Assembly (NCBI RefSeq): GCF_001890925.1
Contig: NZ_MLCB01000139.1
Span: forward strand, 1-37,932
From: Planktotalea frisia
GTDB taxonomy: Bacteria; Pseudomonadota; Alphaproteobacteria; Rhodobacterales; Rhodobacteraceae
DNA length: 37,932 nucleotides
Direction of reading: 5' to 3'
Part shown: piece by piece, positions 1-8,783 of the stretch
How the letters are laid out: the number at the start of each line of letters is the position of its first letter
How positions within the stretch are numbered: position 1 is the stretch's first letter
Translations under genes and position numbers: made by a program
The notes under the pieces: model-generated
The model's input: only the letters and a program-made list of their open reading frames with translations
Told to the model about the DNA's origin: nothing
Databases searched by the model: none

Positions 1-58
1 CGGATCATGCGGTTAGCTGAATCGTTCTACGGTCAGACGTCAACCCGTCAAAAGTCGG

Positions 59-349
59 GTGCTCGAAGACTCTGTGTATAACAATGCACAAAACGCATCT
101 GCCAAGGCAGCCAAGCAAGCGGCGCAGAATGCGTTGGGTCAAAAAATTGTAACGCCAATTCTCCAAGCAACTCAGTTTTACAATGCCGAAGACTACCACC
201 AAGATTATTACAAAGGTACCAAACGCGTGCTCACTCGGTTTGGTGCAGTGAAGCAGTCAGATGCTTATAAACGCTACCGCAAAGGCTGCGGGCGTGACGC
301 GCGCGTAAAACAGCTTTGGGGCAAAGATGCACCCTTCGTGTCTCACTAG
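59..349 (+). pseudogene. msrA: 3' fragment of peptide-methionine (S)-S-oxide reductase
   Basis: The last 96 codons match the C-terminal half of MsrA, which reduces methionine-S-sulfoxide in proteins. The diagnostic stretch is YNAEDYHQDYY (about residues 41-51 of the fragment), followed by YKRYRKGCGRD and QLWG near the end, as in the periplasmic MsrA type of Rhodobacterales. The catalytic GCFWC end would lie left of the window. The same frame is closed by TAG at 14-16, so an intact gene cannot simply run off the edge. The segment just before codon 59 aligns poorly with the usual GQFCDRG-SYRT motif: only a Q, K, R, E, D pattern remains. GTG at 59 is the first possible start. It is either a decaying gene or a sequence or assembly error at the end of the piece. 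The stop overlaps the stop of convergent rbsK by 4 bp. Confidence 0.7.
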
Positions 350-1215
350 ATACCAGAAAATGCCTCGACCTCTTTGAGGTCGGGGATCACATCAGCAGTT
401 CCCATACGCATAACCATCAATGCGGCGGCGCGCATTGCGAGCGAAATGGATTGCCCCATCGTCAATCCACGATCCAACCCAGCCAGAACATAACCAGTAA
501 ACGTATCGCCCGCGCCAGTTGTATCAACCGGATCAACTTTGATCGCTGCAAAATGCTGATCAACACCTTCACTGATCCAACGCGCACCATCTGACCCTAG
601 GGTGATGATGATATCGGCCACATCCAACTCTTCAATGGATACGCCCAGCGCTTGCTCTAACTGTTTCGCTTCAACAGCATTTAGGATCAGAAAATCAAGG
701 TAAGGCAGCACTACTTTCACCGCTCCCGCGTCAAAGGGAGCCGCTGCATAGCAGACACGAAAGCCTAGTTTAGAGCCTACTTTTGCGGCAACACTTTGTG
801 CATTGGTCTCATTTTGCGTGACGAGAATATCGCCAGTGCTACCAGTGCTTAACACATTGGCAACACTATCTTCTGATATTGCCTGATTGGCACCTGCAAA
901 CAGGGTGATCGCATTCTCGCCCGCATCATCAACATTGATAATCGCGTGCCCTGTTGGCACATCCAACTCAGCAATGTGACGCGTGTCTACACCATACTCT
1001 AACAGTCGATTTCGAGCCCAAATACCGTCAGATCCAATCGCACCAATATGCGCCACATGACTGCCCGCACGCGCGGCAGCGACAGACATGTTTGCGCCTT
1101 TACCGCCCAATCCTGTTTGCATCGAAGTCGCAGCAAGTGTTTCGCCCGGCCCCGGCAAATGCGGGACGCGGTAGACGTGGTCAGCATTGATAGAGCCGAG
1201 ATTAAAAATCGTCAT
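346..1215 (-). CDS. rbsK: Ribokinase (PfkB family)
   Basis: The 289-residue protein belongs to the PfkB sugar kinase family and probably phosphorylates D-ribose at O5 with ATP, in the cytoplasm. The N-terminus has GSINADHVYRVPHLPGPGET and then GGKGANMSVAAARAG (about 37-51), the family's first signature. Near residues 223-235 lies DTTGAGDTFTGYVLAG, containing the catalytic Asp of the GAGD motif and the anion hole. Length is usual for ribokinase (about 290-310). A purine-rich AGAGG lies 6 nt before the ATG. It sits 18 nt downstream of maeB on the same strand and is probably co-transcribed with it. No ribose transporter or RbsR neighbours are visible, so the exact sugar is inferred from family resemblance. 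Another ribokinase-like substrate is possible. Confidence 0.85.
   Translation of the reverse strand: MTIFNLGSINADHVYRVPHLPGPGETLAATSMQTGLGGKGANMSVAAARAGSHVAHIGAIGSDGIWARNRLLEYGVDTRHIAELDVPTGHAIINVDDAGENAITLFAGANQAISEDSVANVLSTGSTGDILVTQNETNAQSVAAKVGSKLGFRVCYAAAPFDAGAVKVVLPYLDFLILNAVEAKQLEQALGVSIEELDVADIIITLGSDGARWISEGVDQHFAAIKVDPVDTTGAGDTFTGYVLAGLDRGLTMGQSISLAMRAAALMVMRMGTADVIPDLKEVEAFSGI
363..385 (-). terminator. Strong hairpin inside the 3' end of rbsK, possible terminator
   Basis: Arms CGACCTC (366-372) and GAGGTCG (376-382) enclose a TTT loop. The stem extends outward by a T-G wobble and two C-G pairs to about 10 bp. On the minus strand it is followed by a short T-rich run (CATTTTCT) just before the rbsK stop. 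On the plus strand no T-tract follows. It lies between the convergent msrA fragment and rbsK, so termination of rbsK transcripts is plausible. It is also coding sequence, so chance is possible. Confidence 0.35.
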
Positions 1216-1233
1216 TCGACGCCTCTTTCTGCG

Positions 1234-3489
1234 TTAACCAACCTTACAAGACGCCAGCACAGCCATGTTCAAAATGTCGTTCGCTGTCGAATTCGTCGAA
1301 CAAATCTGAATGGATTTATCAATACCACTCAAGATAGGTCCGATGACCGTGGCACCAGCAAGTTCTTGCATCAACTTCACAGAAATGCTCGCCGAGTGAC
1401 GCGCAGGAACGACGAGAATATTCGCAGGACCGCTCAGCCGCGAGAACGGATATTGCTCTGCCGACTTCGCATTCAAGGCAACATCGACGGTCATTTCGCC
1501 CTCGTACTCGAAATCAACGCCGCGCGCCTTAAGAACGCTTGGCGCGATATGCATCTTTTCCGCACGTTCTGAGACAGGATAACCGAATGTCGAGAAACTC
1601 ACGAAAGCAACGCGCGGCTCCAGACCCAAATGGCGCGCGACATCAGCGCCGCGTTCCGCAATTGTCGCCAAATCATTTTCATCGGGCCATTCATGCACCA
1701 GCGTATCAGCCATCAGAACGATACGACCTTTGTGCAGTAGCGCCGTTACGCCCACGGCTCCGTGCGCCGCATCAGCGTCAAACACATGGTTAACAAGCTC
1801 GAGAACATGCGCAGATTTTCGCGTCGCGCCAGTGACCAAACCATCGCCATGCCCATGCGCCAACATAAGTGCGGAAAACACGTGGCGGTCACGAGTCGCA
1901 AGCCTGTGCACATCGACACTGTCATAGCCTTTGCGCTGCAAACGCTCGTAAAGGTAGTCTTTGTAGACACTCAAATGTTGCGTGTTTGCAGCGTTGACGA
2001 TCTCTAATTCGCGGAACGCGTCCCCCAAGCCAGCTTCTTCCAGCTTGGCCTTCACATCGTTCGAACGGCCAACAACCAATGCTTTTCCAAGGCCATTGCG
2101 CTGATACATCACGGCAGCACGTAGCACGCGCGGATCGTCCCCTTCTGCGAAGATCATACGCGCCTGAGCGGAGCGCGCGCGCGCATTGATGCCACGCAAA
2201 ATGCTCGCTGTTGGGTCCATCCGCGTCTTGAGCGACAGCTCATACGCATCCATGTCAATAATCGGCCGGCGCGCAACACCCGTCTTCATGCCTGCCCGCG
2301 CAACAGCTGGCGGGATGCGGTGAATCAAACGCGGGTCAAACGGTGTAGGGATGATGTAGTCACGCCCAAAAGCCAGGTTTTTACCATAAGCCAACGCGAC
2401 TTCATCCGGCACATCTTCACGTGCGAGATTGGCAAGAGCATGGGCGCAAGCGATTTTCATTTCATCGTTAATTGCACGCGCATGAATGTCTAATGCACCG
2501 CGGAAAAGATAGGGAAAACCAAGCACGTTGTTAACCTGATTAGGATAATCGCTACGACCCGTCGCGACGATAGCATCGGCGCGAACCTCATGTGCTTCTT
2601 CCGGCGTGATCTCTGGATCAGGGTTGGCCATTGCGAAAATAACAGGATTATCCGCCATGCTGATAACCATGTCCTGCGTTACAGCGCCCTTAACCGACAC
2701 GCCTAAAAATACGTCAGCACCTTTCATGGCTTCGTCCAAGGTACGCAACTCTGTCGTAATCGCGTGCGCTGATTTCCATTGGTTCATACCTTCGGTACGA
2801 CCTTGATAAATCACACCTTTCGTATCGCAAACGACACAATTGCTATGCTTCGCACCCATTGATTTCAAAAGCTCGATACACGCGATGCCAGCGGCGCCAG
2901 CACCGTTGAGAACGATCTTCACATCTTCAATTTTCTTGCCGCTCAAGTGCAGCGCATTCAACAAACCAGCCGCGCAAATAACAGCCGTGCCATGTTGATC
3001 GTCATGAAAGACGGGAATGTCCATTTCTTCCTTGAGGCGCTGCTCGATGATGAAACATTCCGGTGCCTTGATATCCTCAAGGTTAATGCCGCCAAAGGTC
3101 GGGCCCATTAACCTGACCGCATTACAAAAGGCATCAGGGTCTTCCGTATCCAACTCGATATCGATGGAGTTCACGTCAGCGAAACGCTTGAACAGGACTG
3201 CCTTGCCTTCCATTACAGGCTTGGAGCCCAAAGCACCCAGATTGCCCAGACCCAAAACCGCCGTACCGTTGGAGATTACCGCAACAAGGTTGCCCTTGTT
3301 GGTATAATCATACGCCAACTCGGGGTTCTCGGCGATGGCCAAACACGGCACAGCAACGCCCGGCGAGTAGGCCAAGGACAAGTCGCGCTGCGTCGTCATT
3401 GGAACCGTCGCACTGATTTCAAACTTGCCCGGCGTTGGCTCCAAATGGAACGAAAGCGCGTCTTCGTCGGTGATTTTCTGCTTGGACAT
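1234..3489 (-). CDS. maeB: NADP-dependent malic enzyme with C-terminal phosphotransacetylase domain
   Basis: The 751-residue protein is the long, two-domain malic enzyme typical of proteobacteria. The first ~420 residues form the malic enzyme, which decarboxylates malate to pyruvate and makes NADPH. Motifs include SLAYSPGVAVPCLAI (about 39-53), the metal-site stretch FHDDQHGTAV, and NGAGAAGIAC for nucleotide binding. From about residue 430 to the end there is a phosphate acetyl/butyryltransferase-like domain (ILRGINARARSAQARMIFAEG onward). In characterised MaeB enzymes this domain is regulatory, binding acetyl-CoA, rather than a proven transferase. A start at 3489 (MSKQKITDEDALSFH) is preceded by AGGGAATG. 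A promoter-like pair lies at 3518-3546. It is divergent from mutS and followed by rbsK. Confidence 0.93.
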   Translation of the reverse strand: MSKQKITDEDALSFHLEPTPGKFEISATVPMTTQRDLSLAYSPGVAVPCLAIAENPELAYDYTNKGNLVAVISNGTAVLGLGNLGALGSKPVMEGKAVLFKRFADVNSIDIELDTEDPDAFCNAVRLMGPTFGGINLEDIKAPECFIIEQRLKEEMDIPVFHDDQHGTAVICAAGLLNALHLSGKKIEDVKIVLNGAGAAGIACIELLKSMGAKHSNCVVCDTKGVIYQGRTEGMNQWKSAHAITTELRTLDEAMKGADVFLGVSVKGAVTQDMVISMADNPVIFAMANPDPEITPEEAHEVRADAIVATGRSDYPNQVNNVLGFPYLFRGALDIHARAINDEMKIACAHALANLAREDVPDEVALAYGKNLAFGRDYIIPTPFDPRLIHRIPPAVARAGMKTGVARRPIIDMDAYELSLKTRMDPTASILRGINARARSAQARMIFAEGDDPRVLRAAVMYQRNGLGKALVVGRSNDVKAKLEEAGLGDAFRELEIVNAANTQHLSVYKDYLYERLQRKGYDSVDVHRLATRDRHVFSALMLAHGHGDGLVTGATRKSAHVLELVNHVFDADAAHGAVGVTALLHKGRIVLMADTLVHEWPDENDLATIAERGADVARHLGLEPRVAFVSFSTFGYPVSERAEKMHIAPSVLKARGVDFEYEGEMTVDVALNAKSAEQYPFSRLSGPANILVVPARHSASISVKLMQELAGATVIGPILSGIDKSIQICSTNSTANDILNMAVLASCKVG

Positions 3490-3517
3490 TTCTATTCATT
3501 CCCTATGGAGTTTCCGC

Positions 3518-3546
3518 CTCATATCCCATGCAATCTCTGCGCTCAA
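3518..3546 (-). promoter_or_regulatory. Candidate sigma-70 promoter of maeB
   Basis: On the minus strand TTGAGC (3546-3541) and TATGAG (3523-3518) are separated by exactly 17 nt and lie about 30 nt before the maeB start codon. The match is 4-5 of 6 for the -35 box and moderate for the -10 box. It is inferred from sequence only. Confidence 0.35.
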
Positions 3547-3618
3547 CAGTTTGACTGTTTTCACCTTTTCCCTGCGCGTTGCTCTCGTTACTCTGCGCAT
3601 GAATTTCGGGGGACTTTC

Positions 3619-6264
3619 ATGAGTACTGCCAAACCGACTGTGACGCCCATGATGGCGCAATTTCTTGAGATTAAGCAAAGCTATCCCGACGCTTTGCTCT
3701 TTTATCGCATGGGTGATTTTTACGAACTGTTCTTTGATGACGCTGTTGCCGCGTCCGAAGCTTTGGATATTGCCTTAACGAAACGTGGTAAACATGAGGG
3801 CTCTGAAATCCCAATGTGCGGCGTTCCGCACCATGCGGCTGAGGGGTATTTGCTAACCCTGATCCGCAAGGGTTTCCGCGTTGCTGTGTGCGAGCAAATG
3901 GAAAGCCCGGCTGAGGCGAAGAAGCGTGGTGGTAAATCCGTTGTGCGCCGCGATGTTGTGCGCCTTGTCACACCCGGAACTTTGACCGAGGAAAGCCTGC
4001 TCGATGCGCGCCGCCACAACTACCTTGCAGCCTACGCAGATGTGCGCGGCGATGGCGCTTTGGCCTGGGCCGATATGTCCACTGGCGCGTTTCATGTGAT
4101 GTCACTCAATGCTGTGCGTCTGTCCCCTGAGTTAGCGCGCTTGGCACCAAGCGAAGTCATTCTGTCTGACACAACAGAGCCTGAAACCCTTAAGTTAGTG
4201 TCTGAAACAGGCGCGTCTATCTCTCCTTTGTCGCCTGGCGCATTTGATAGTACGCAAGGCATCAAGCGTATTTGCGATGTGTTTCAAATCGCCTCTCTCG
4301 ATGCTTTTGGTGAATTCACGCGCCCCGAAATCTCCGCCATGAGCGCCCTGATTGAATACCTAGAGATCACGCAAAAAGGGAAGCTGCCGCTCTTGCGTCC
4401 CCCACAAAAGGAAAGCAGTGGCGGGACCATGCAGATCGACGCCGCCACGCGTCGCAATTTGGAATTAACACAAAGCCTGAGCGGCACTCGCAAAGACACG
4501 TTATTGTCTGTGATCGATCGCAGCGTAACTGCTGGCGGCGGGCGCTTGCTTGAGCGTCGCCTATCCAGTCCATCCCGCGACCTTGCCACGATCCACGCGC
4601 GCCTTTATGCAGTCGCTTGGTTCCATGAAAACACCCGCGTAACAGAAGAACTGCGCAAAACTTTGCGCAAAGTACCCGACCTTGATCGCGCCCTTTCGCG
4701 CATTTCACTCGAACGCGGTGGTCCGCGCGATATCGCGGCCATTCGAAACGGTCTGGAGCAAGCCGAGGCGATCCAAGCGACAAACTTCGAAGGCGCGCCA
4801 GATTTGATAACACAAAATACACATGCGTTGCGCGGTCATGATGATCTAATCACTCTGCTCAACGACGCTTTGATCGCTGAACCGCCCGTGCTCGCGCGCG
4901 ATGGCGGATATATTGCCACCGGTTTTGACGACGAGCTTGATGAAACCCGTGCGCTTCGGGACGAAGGACGCAGTGTAATTGCCAAAATGCAGGCGCAATA
5001 TTCTGAACTCTCGGGCATCAATGCGCTCAAGATCAAGCACAACAATGTTCTTGGCTACTTCATTGAAACCACAGCAACGCACGCCGAAAAAATGCTCGCC
5101 GCGCCGCTGAACGAAACCTTCATTCATCGCCAAACCACCGCAAATCAAGTACGCTTTACAACGGTTGATCTATCGGAAATCGAGACAAAGATCCTAAACG
5201 CCCGCGACCGCGCTCTTGAGATTGAAAAACGTCATTTTCAGACACTAACAAGAGAAATTGTCGCCAAAGCGCCCGAAATTTCCAACACTGCGCGCGCCCT
5301 CGCAGAGATTGATTTAAGCGCCAGCCTCGCCGCTCTCGCCCGCGCAGAGGACTGGAGCAAGCCAAAGGTCGACAACAGCCGAATGTTTCACGTGACGGGT
5401 GGGCGCCACCCTGTCGTTGAGCAAGCCTTGCGCAATCAGGGCAGCACACCCTTTATCGCCAACAACTGCGATCTTTCAGACGGGTCAGACGGTGCTTCGA
5501 TTTGGCTTCTCACGGGTCCAAACATGGCGGGTAAGTCGACGTTTCTTCGTCAGAACGCTCTTATCGCTGTCCTTGCTCAGATGGGTAGTTTCGTCCCTGC
5601 GAGCGACGCTCACATTGGTATCGTGAGTCAGCTTTTCAGCCGCGTTGGTGCCTCGGATGACCTCGCGCGGGGGCGCTCTACCTTCATGGTTGAAATGGTG
5701 GAAACAGCCGCGATCCTTAACCAAGCGGATGAAAACGCGCTGGTGATCCTCGATGAAATCGGGCGCGGCACGGCGACCTACGATGGCCTTTCCATCGCTT
5801 GGGCGACGCTCGAACATCTTCACGACGTAAACAAATCCCGCGCGCTGTTCGCCACGCATTATCACGAGTTAACCAACCTTACCGCCAAACTCGCTGGCGC
5901 AGAAAACGCCACTGTGTCTGTGCGCGAGTGGGAGGGTGATGTGATCTTCTTGCACGAAGTCATCAAAGGCGCTGCAGACAGAAGTTACGGGGTCCAAGTC
6001 GCCAAACTCGCCGGCCTTCCCGCCGCGGTCGTTGAACGTGCGCGCATTGTTTTAGATGCGCTCGAAAAAGGCGAACGTGAAGGCGGAGGTCAGAAAGCCG
6101 TCATTGACGATCTACCGCTTTTCTCAGCCACGCCACCGCCGCCACCAATTCAAACGAAACAATCCCCGGCCGTAGACATGCTCAAAGACATTCACCCAGA
6201 TGACCTAAGCCCGAAAGAGGCGCTAAACCTCATCTACAAGCTAAAAGAGGCGTCGCAAACTTAA
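3619..6264 (+). CDS. mutS: DNA mismatch repair ATPase MutS
   Basis: The 881-residue protein recognises base mismatches and small loops to start methyl-independent or MutL-dependent repair. The N-terminal mismatch-reading motif is intact (F34 and E36 in GDFYELFFDDA). Domains then follow the usual order: connector, core/lever (from about 260), clamp, and ATPase. The Walker A GPNMAGKST starts at residue 633, the Walker B is LVILDEIGRGT, and the signature end is ATHYHELT. I choose ATG 3619 (MSTAKPTVTPMMAQF), preceded by CGGGGGAC. An in-frame reading upstream to 3445 crosses the maeB start region and gives no MutS homology. It is transcribed alone, divergent from maeB and convergent with grpE. Codons around 5384-5399 contain a degenerate parS-like motif. 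Confidence 0.97.
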   Translation: MSTAKPTVTPMMAQFLEIKQSYPDALLFYRMGDFYELFFDDAVAASEALDIALTKRGKHEGSEIPMCGVPHHAAEGYLLTLIRKGFRVAVCEQMESPAEAKKRGGKSVVRRDVVRLVTPGTLTEESLLDARRHNYLAAYADVRGDGALAWADMSTGAFHVMSLNAVRLSPELARLAPSEVILSDTTEPETLKLVSETGASISPLSPGAFDSTQGIKRICDVFQIASLDAFGEFTRPEISAMSALIEYLEITQKGKLPLLRPPQKESSGGTMQIDAATRRNLELTQSLSGTRKDTLLSVIDRSVTAGGGRLLERRLSSPSRDLATIHARLYAVAWFHENTRVTEELRKTLRKVPDLDRALSRISLERGGPRDIAAIRNGLEQAEAIQATNFEGAPDLITQNTHALRGHDDLITLLNDALIAEPPVLARDGGYIATGFDDELDETRALRDEGRSVIAKMQAQYSELSGINALKIKHNNVLGYFIETTATHAEKMLAAPLNETFIHRQTTANQVRFTTVDLSEIETKILNARDRALEIEKRHFQTLTREIVAKAPEISNTARALAEIDLSASLAALARAEDWSKPKVDNSRMFHVTGGRHPVVEQALRNQGSTPFIANNCDLSDGSDGASIWLLTGPNMAGKSTFLRQNALIAVLAQMGSFVPASDAHIGIVSQLFSRVGASDDLARGRSTFMVEMVETAAILNQADENALVILDEIGRGTATYDGLSIAWATLEHLHDVNKSRALFATHYHELTNLTAKLAGAENATVSVREWEGDVIFLHEVIKGAADRSYGVQVAKLAGLPAAVVERARIVLDALEKGEREGGGQKAVIDDLPLFSATPPPPPIQTKQSPAVDMLKDIHPDDLSPKEALNLIYKLKEASQT
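5384..5399. promoter_or_regulatory. Degenerate parS-like motif in mutS
   Basis: TGTTTCACGTGACGGG matches the first 12 bases of the parS consensus TGTTTCACGTGAAACA and none of the last four. It encodes MFHVTG, a stretch partly conserved in MutS, so protein constraint may explain it. Binding by ParB is uncertain. Confidence 0.25.
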
Positions 6265-6279
6265 TCGCGACGCCCCTCT
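6246..6279. terminator. Hairpin spanning the mutS stop, possible bidirectional terminator
   Basis: AGAGGCGTCGC (6246-6256) can pair with GCGACGCC and CTCT (6267-6279), leaving two extra C as a bulge. The mutS stop TAA (6262-6264) sits in the loop. A short T-rich stretch follows on the plus strand. It lies in the 47-nt gap between convergent mutS and grpE, where a shared terminator is expected. Confidence 0.4.
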
Positions 6280-6311
6280 TCATCTTTCAAAATAAACTTA
6301 ATCCCAAGCCA

Positions 6312-6881
6312 TCAACCAGGCGTTGAGCTTACGCCGACTTGCGCAGGTCGCAGCAAGCGGTCGTGCAGCATAAAGCCTTCTGCTGCGACTTGAATGACCT
6401 CACCCGCTTTCGTTCCTGGCACAGGCGCTTCAAACATCGCTTGATGCACCTTGGGATCAAATTTGTCGCCAACCTCAGGGGAAACAGGCACAATTCCGTG
6501 CTTTCCAAAGACGTTGACCAATTCACGCATCGTCAGTTCGACACCTTCAATCAACGCTGAGGACACTTCACGCTGCTCATCCGTTGCCGCTTCCAAAGCA
6601 CGTTTCATGTTGTCGTACACAGGCAACAAGTCGCGGGCCAATTTGGATCCGCCATAGTTTTCGGCCTCACGGCGGTCCCGATCAGATCGCTTGCGCGAAT
6701 TTTCAGCATCCGCCAAAGCCCGCATAAAGCGATCTTTGAACTCATCACGCTCAGCCGTCACAATCGCTAACTCATCCGCAGCCAGCTCTTCTTCCGTCGG
6801 CTCGGCCTCTTCCTCTTCCGCAAGAGCCGCCTCAAGCGCATCTACATCATCCAGAAAGCCGTCTTCATCACGCTCTGCCAT
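6312..6881 (-). CDS. grpE: Nucleotide exchange factor GrpE
   Basis: The 189-residue cytoplasmic protein is the ADP/ATP exchange factor of DnaK. It has an acidic N-terminal extension (residues about 3-40, very rich in Glu and Asp) and then a long charged helix (ERDEFKDRFMRALADAENSRKRSDRD) that forms the coiled-coil dimer. The C-terminal beta domain carries the family signature around FGKHGIVPVSPEVGDKFDPKVHQAMFE (about 126-152). Length is typical. It lies 11 nt downstream of hrcA on the same strand with a purine-rich AGAGGGTAAAGAG before the ATG, so the two form an operon. dnaK and dnaJ are not in the window. Confidence 0.95.
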   Translation of the reverse strand: MAERDEDGFLDDVDALEAALAEEEEAEPTEEELAADELAIVTAERDEFKDRFMRALADAENSRKRSDRDRREAENYGGSKLARDLLPVYDNMKRALEAATDEQREVSSALIEGVELTMRELVNVFGKHGIVPVSPEVGDKFDPKVHQAMFEAPVPGTKAGEVIQVAAEGFMLHDRLLRPAQVGVSSTPG

Positions 6882-6892
6882 CTCTTTACCCT

Positions 6893-7954
6893 CTAACTCC
6901 GGTCGGAAATCAGCTTTCCAACCAGCTGCGCTGTGTAATCCACAATCGGCACGATCCGTCCATAATTCAGACGAGTCGGACCGATAACACCAACAGCACC
7001 AATAATTTTTCGCTCAGCGTTCATATAGGGAGAAACAACCAAAGAGGAACCCGAAAGTGAGAAAAGTTTGTTCTCAGAACCAATAAAAATGCGCACACCA
7101 TCGCCATCTTGGGTAAGTTCCAGAAAATCAGCGATATCACGCTTGCGTTCAAGGTCATCAAAGAGCGTTCTGATACGCTCCAAGTCCTCCTCTTCCGCTT
7201 CACCCGCAAGCAAATTAGAGCGTCCGCGCACGATAAGGCGTTCGTGATGTTCGCCCTCGTCTTGCCAAACCGCCAATCCGCTGTCGATCAAATCGCGTGC
7301 AAGTTTATCTATCTCTTGCCGTCGCGCTTTGATTTCGTGCCGCATGACAGTTTGCAACTCAGACAGCGTGCGCCCCTCCATCAAAGCATTCAGAAAATTC
7401 GCAGCTTCACGCATAGAGCTCGGTGTTTGACCGGGCGGCGGCGTGAAAAGACGGTTCTCAACATGACCATCGGCAAAGACCAGAACCACCAGTGCGCGAT
7501 CCGTCGAAAGGGAAACGAACTCAATATGCTTTATTGGTGCCTCATGTTTTGGCGTCAAAACAAGCGAAGCGCCTTGCGTGACACCCGACAAAGCAGAGCC
7601 GACACGATCCAACAAATCACCCACGTCAGAACCATTGCCGACGGTCGAGTTGATCTTATCGCGGTCATCATTATTCAGATCGTCCACTTCCAACAAGCCA
7701 TCCACGAACATGCGCAGACCCTTTTGCGTCGGCACGCGACCCGCGCTGATATGTGGACTTCCGAGCAGGCCCAAAAATTCCAAATCCTGCATCACATTGC
7801 GGATCGTCGCGGCGCTCACCTTTTCCGACAGGGATCGCGTCAACGTACGCGATCCGACAGGTTCGCCGTTCGCCAAGTATCCCTCGACAATCTGGCGAAA
7901 CACCTCGCGCGAACGATCATTCATTTCCGATAAAAGCTGTGGACTGTCCTGCAT
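6893..7954 (-). CDS. hrcA: Heat-inducible transcription repressor HrcA
   Basis: The protein is about 353 residues and matches HrcA, which represses heat-shock genes by binding the CIRCE inverted repeat and needs GroEL for activity. The N-terminal winged-helix region reads REVFRQIVEGYLANGEPVGSRTL and SAATIRNVMQDLE (recognition part), followed by GLLGSPHISAGRVPTQKGLR. The C-terminal signature is GAVGVIGPTRLNYGRIVPIVDYTAQLVGKL. Starts at GTG 7963 or GTG 7960 are possible. I prefer ATG 7954 because TAGGTGG lies about 5 nt upstream and the frame is closed by TAG just before 7963. It is divergent from rph. No CIRCE element is visible in the 115 bp between them, though a TTGACC box (8003-8008, minus strand) may be part of its promoter. 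Confidence 0.93.
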   Translation of the reverse strand: MQDSPQLLSEMNDRSREVFRQIVEGYLANGEPVGSRTLTRSLSEKVSAATIRNVMQDLEFLGLLGSPHISAGRVPTQKGLRMFVDGLLEVDDLNNDDRDKINSTVGNGSDVGDLLDRVGSALSGVTQGASLVLTPKHEAPIKHIEFVSLSTDRALVVLVFADGHVENRLFTPPPGQTPSSMREAANFLNALMEGRTLSELQTVMRHEIKARRQEIDKLARDLIDSGLAVWQDEGEHHERLIVRGRSNLLAGEAEEEDLERIRTLFDDLERKRDIADFLELTQDGDGVRIFIGSENKLFSLSGSSLVVSPYMNAERKIIGAVGVIGPTRLNYGRIVPIVDYTAQLVGKLISDRS

Positions 7955-8069
7955 TGTCACCACCTATAATACCAATGTATTAAGACCGCCCTGCGCGCCA
8001 AAGGTCAATCGGGGTTGCGCACTCCTATCGCGCGCCTGTATCCCCTAGCCAAATCGAAAGGATAATCTC

Positions 8070-8783
8070 ATGCGACCTTCAGGACGTGAACTAGACGAAA
8101 TGCGCGCCGTTTCAATCGAGACGAACGTAACGAAACACGCCGAAGGGTCGTGCATGATCAAAATGGGTGACACCCATGTCCTTTGTACAGCAACTGTCGA
8201 AAACCGCGTGCCGCCTTTCATCAAAGGGTCCGGTCTCGGGTGGGTTACGGCCGAGTATGGCATGCTTCCTCGCTCTACGACTTCGCGTATGCGTCGTGAA
8301 GCAACTGCGGGTAAGCAAGGCGGGCGTACCGTTGAAATTCAGAGACTAATTGGGCGTTCTTTGCGCGCAGGCGTTGATCGCGTTGCGATGGGTGAACGTC
8401 AAATCACTGTCGACTGTGATGTGATCCAAGCTGATGGCGGTACGCGTTGCGCCTCTATCACAGGGGGTTGGGTTGCTTTGAAGCTTGCCGTAAACAAGCT
8501 GATCAAAGCAGGCGATATCGTCTCTGATCCGCTGGTCAGCCCCGTTTCTGCAATCTCTTGCGGCATCTATGCAGGTCAGCCTGTGCTTGATCTCGATTAC
8601 CCCGAAGATTCTGAGGCAGGTGTTGATGGTAACTTCATCATGCTCGCCAACGGTCAAATGATCGAAGTCCAGATGAGCGCCGAGGGCAGTACATATTCAC
8701 GTGATCAAATGAACCTTCTGATCGATCTCGCTGAAAAAGGTGTTTCTGAACTCTCCGCGATGCAATTGGCTGCCACTGCATGA
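8070..8783 (+). CDS. rph: Ribonuclease PH
   Basis: The 237-residue enzyme is the phosphorolytic 3'-5' exoribonuclease that trims tRNA 3' ends and takes part in rRNA turnover. The sequence opens with [12 protein letters not shown] and carries [12 protein letters not shown], the [18 protein letters not shown] block and [28 protein letters not shown], all RNase PH landmarks. The phosphate-binding region is followed by [21 protein letters not shown]. Length is standard (about 238). GAAAGGATAA precedes the ATG. Its stop overlaps the rdgB start as ATGA (8780-8783), so it heads a translationally coupled operon rph-rdgB-hemW. Confidence 0.97.
   Translation: MRPSGRELDEMRAVSIETNVTKHAEGSCMIKMGDTHVLCTATVENRVPPFIKGSGLGWVTAEYGMLPRSTTSRMRREATAGKQGGRTVEIQRLIGRSLRAGVDRVAMGERQITVDCDVIQADGGTRCASITGGWVALKLAVNKLIKAGDIVSDPLVSPVSAISCGIYAGQPVLDLDYPEDSEAGVDGNFIMLANGQMIEVQMSAEGSTYSRDQMNLLIDLAEKGVSELSAMQLAATA

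Noticed and set aside
3445-3618. In-frame 58-codon extension of mutS upstream of ATG 3619
   Set aside because: It overlaps the start of maeB on the other strand, has no MutS homology, and ATG 3619 has a good ribosome-binding site.
7109-7933. 274-codon plus-strand open frame opposite hrcA
   Set aside because: It lies entirely antisense to a well-supported HrcA, is rich in Arg, His and Gln as reverse-frame shadows are, and shows no recognisable domain.
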